NCBI GenBank assembly: GCA_023262365.1 | Contig: JALRBF010000234.1 | Location: forward strand, 1 to 7,062 | Length of the DNA: 7,062 nt | Direction of reading: 5' to 3' | DNA from: Burkholderiaceae bacterium | Lineage (GTDB): Bacteria > Pseudomonadota > Gammaproteobacteria > Burkholderiales > Burkholderiaceae_C | Part shown: piece by piece, positions 6,934 to 7,062 of the stretch | Position numbering within the stretch: position 1 is the first letter of the stretch | Layout: each line of letters opens with the position of its first letter | Notes under the pieces: generated by a model | The model's input: the letters and a program-made list of their open reading frames with translations, nothing else | The model's database searches: none | What the model was told of the DNA's origin: nothing | Translations under genes and position numbers: made by a program

Positions 6934-7062
<129 letters not shown>

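Overview
The window is a compact piece of a chromosome from a betaproteobacterium, most likely order Burkholderiales and probably close to Comamonadaceae. This rests on recalled protein resemblance (ACP, YceD, PlsX, lysyl-tRNA synthetase C-terminus), the high GC content and the gene order. No species is assigned. Nothing in it looks mobile or recently acquired: there are no insertion sequences, tRNA or rRNA genes, CRISPR repeats or attachment sites.

Minus strand, positions 5520 down to 1: a classical fatty-acid and phospholipid synthesis cluster in the order yceD (DUF177) - rpmF (ribosomal protein bL32) - plsX - fabH - fabD - fabG - acpP - fabF. The window edge cuts fabF just after its active-site cysteine. 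This is the same order as the E. coli yceD-rpmF-plsX-fabHDG-acpP-fabF cluster. The junctions plsX/fabH and fabD/fabG are 4-bp ATGA overlaps, fabH to fabD is 31 bp and acpP to fabF is 6 bp. Three wider gaps (yceD-rpmF 94 bp, rpmF-plsX 48 bp, fabG-acpP 114 bp) each hold an inverted repeat, and two hold a -10-like hexamer, so these are the likely points where expression is adjusted inside the operon.

Plus strand, 5548 to 6896: yceF (Maf-type nucleotide pyrophosphatase) diverges from yceD across only 27 bp. It overlaps by 4 bp a gene for an RsmI-like methyltransferase of the tetrapyrrole methylase fold, whose substrate is not known. A candidate terminator follows.

Minus strand, 6952 to 7062: the last 36 codons of lysS, convergent with the methyltransferase gene.

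Together the genes make malonyl-ACP (FabD), start acyl chains (FabH), elongate them (FabF, FabG, on AcpP) and pass acyl groups to phospholipid synthesis (PlsX). The cluster also carries genes connected with ribosome supply (rpmF, probably yceD). No stretch above 300 bases lacks a gene; the longest gap is 114 bp. I see no undescribed system here. The items worth a second look are the structured intergenic leaders, a possible metal site in YceD, the divergent yceD/yceF start region and the orphan methyltransferase.
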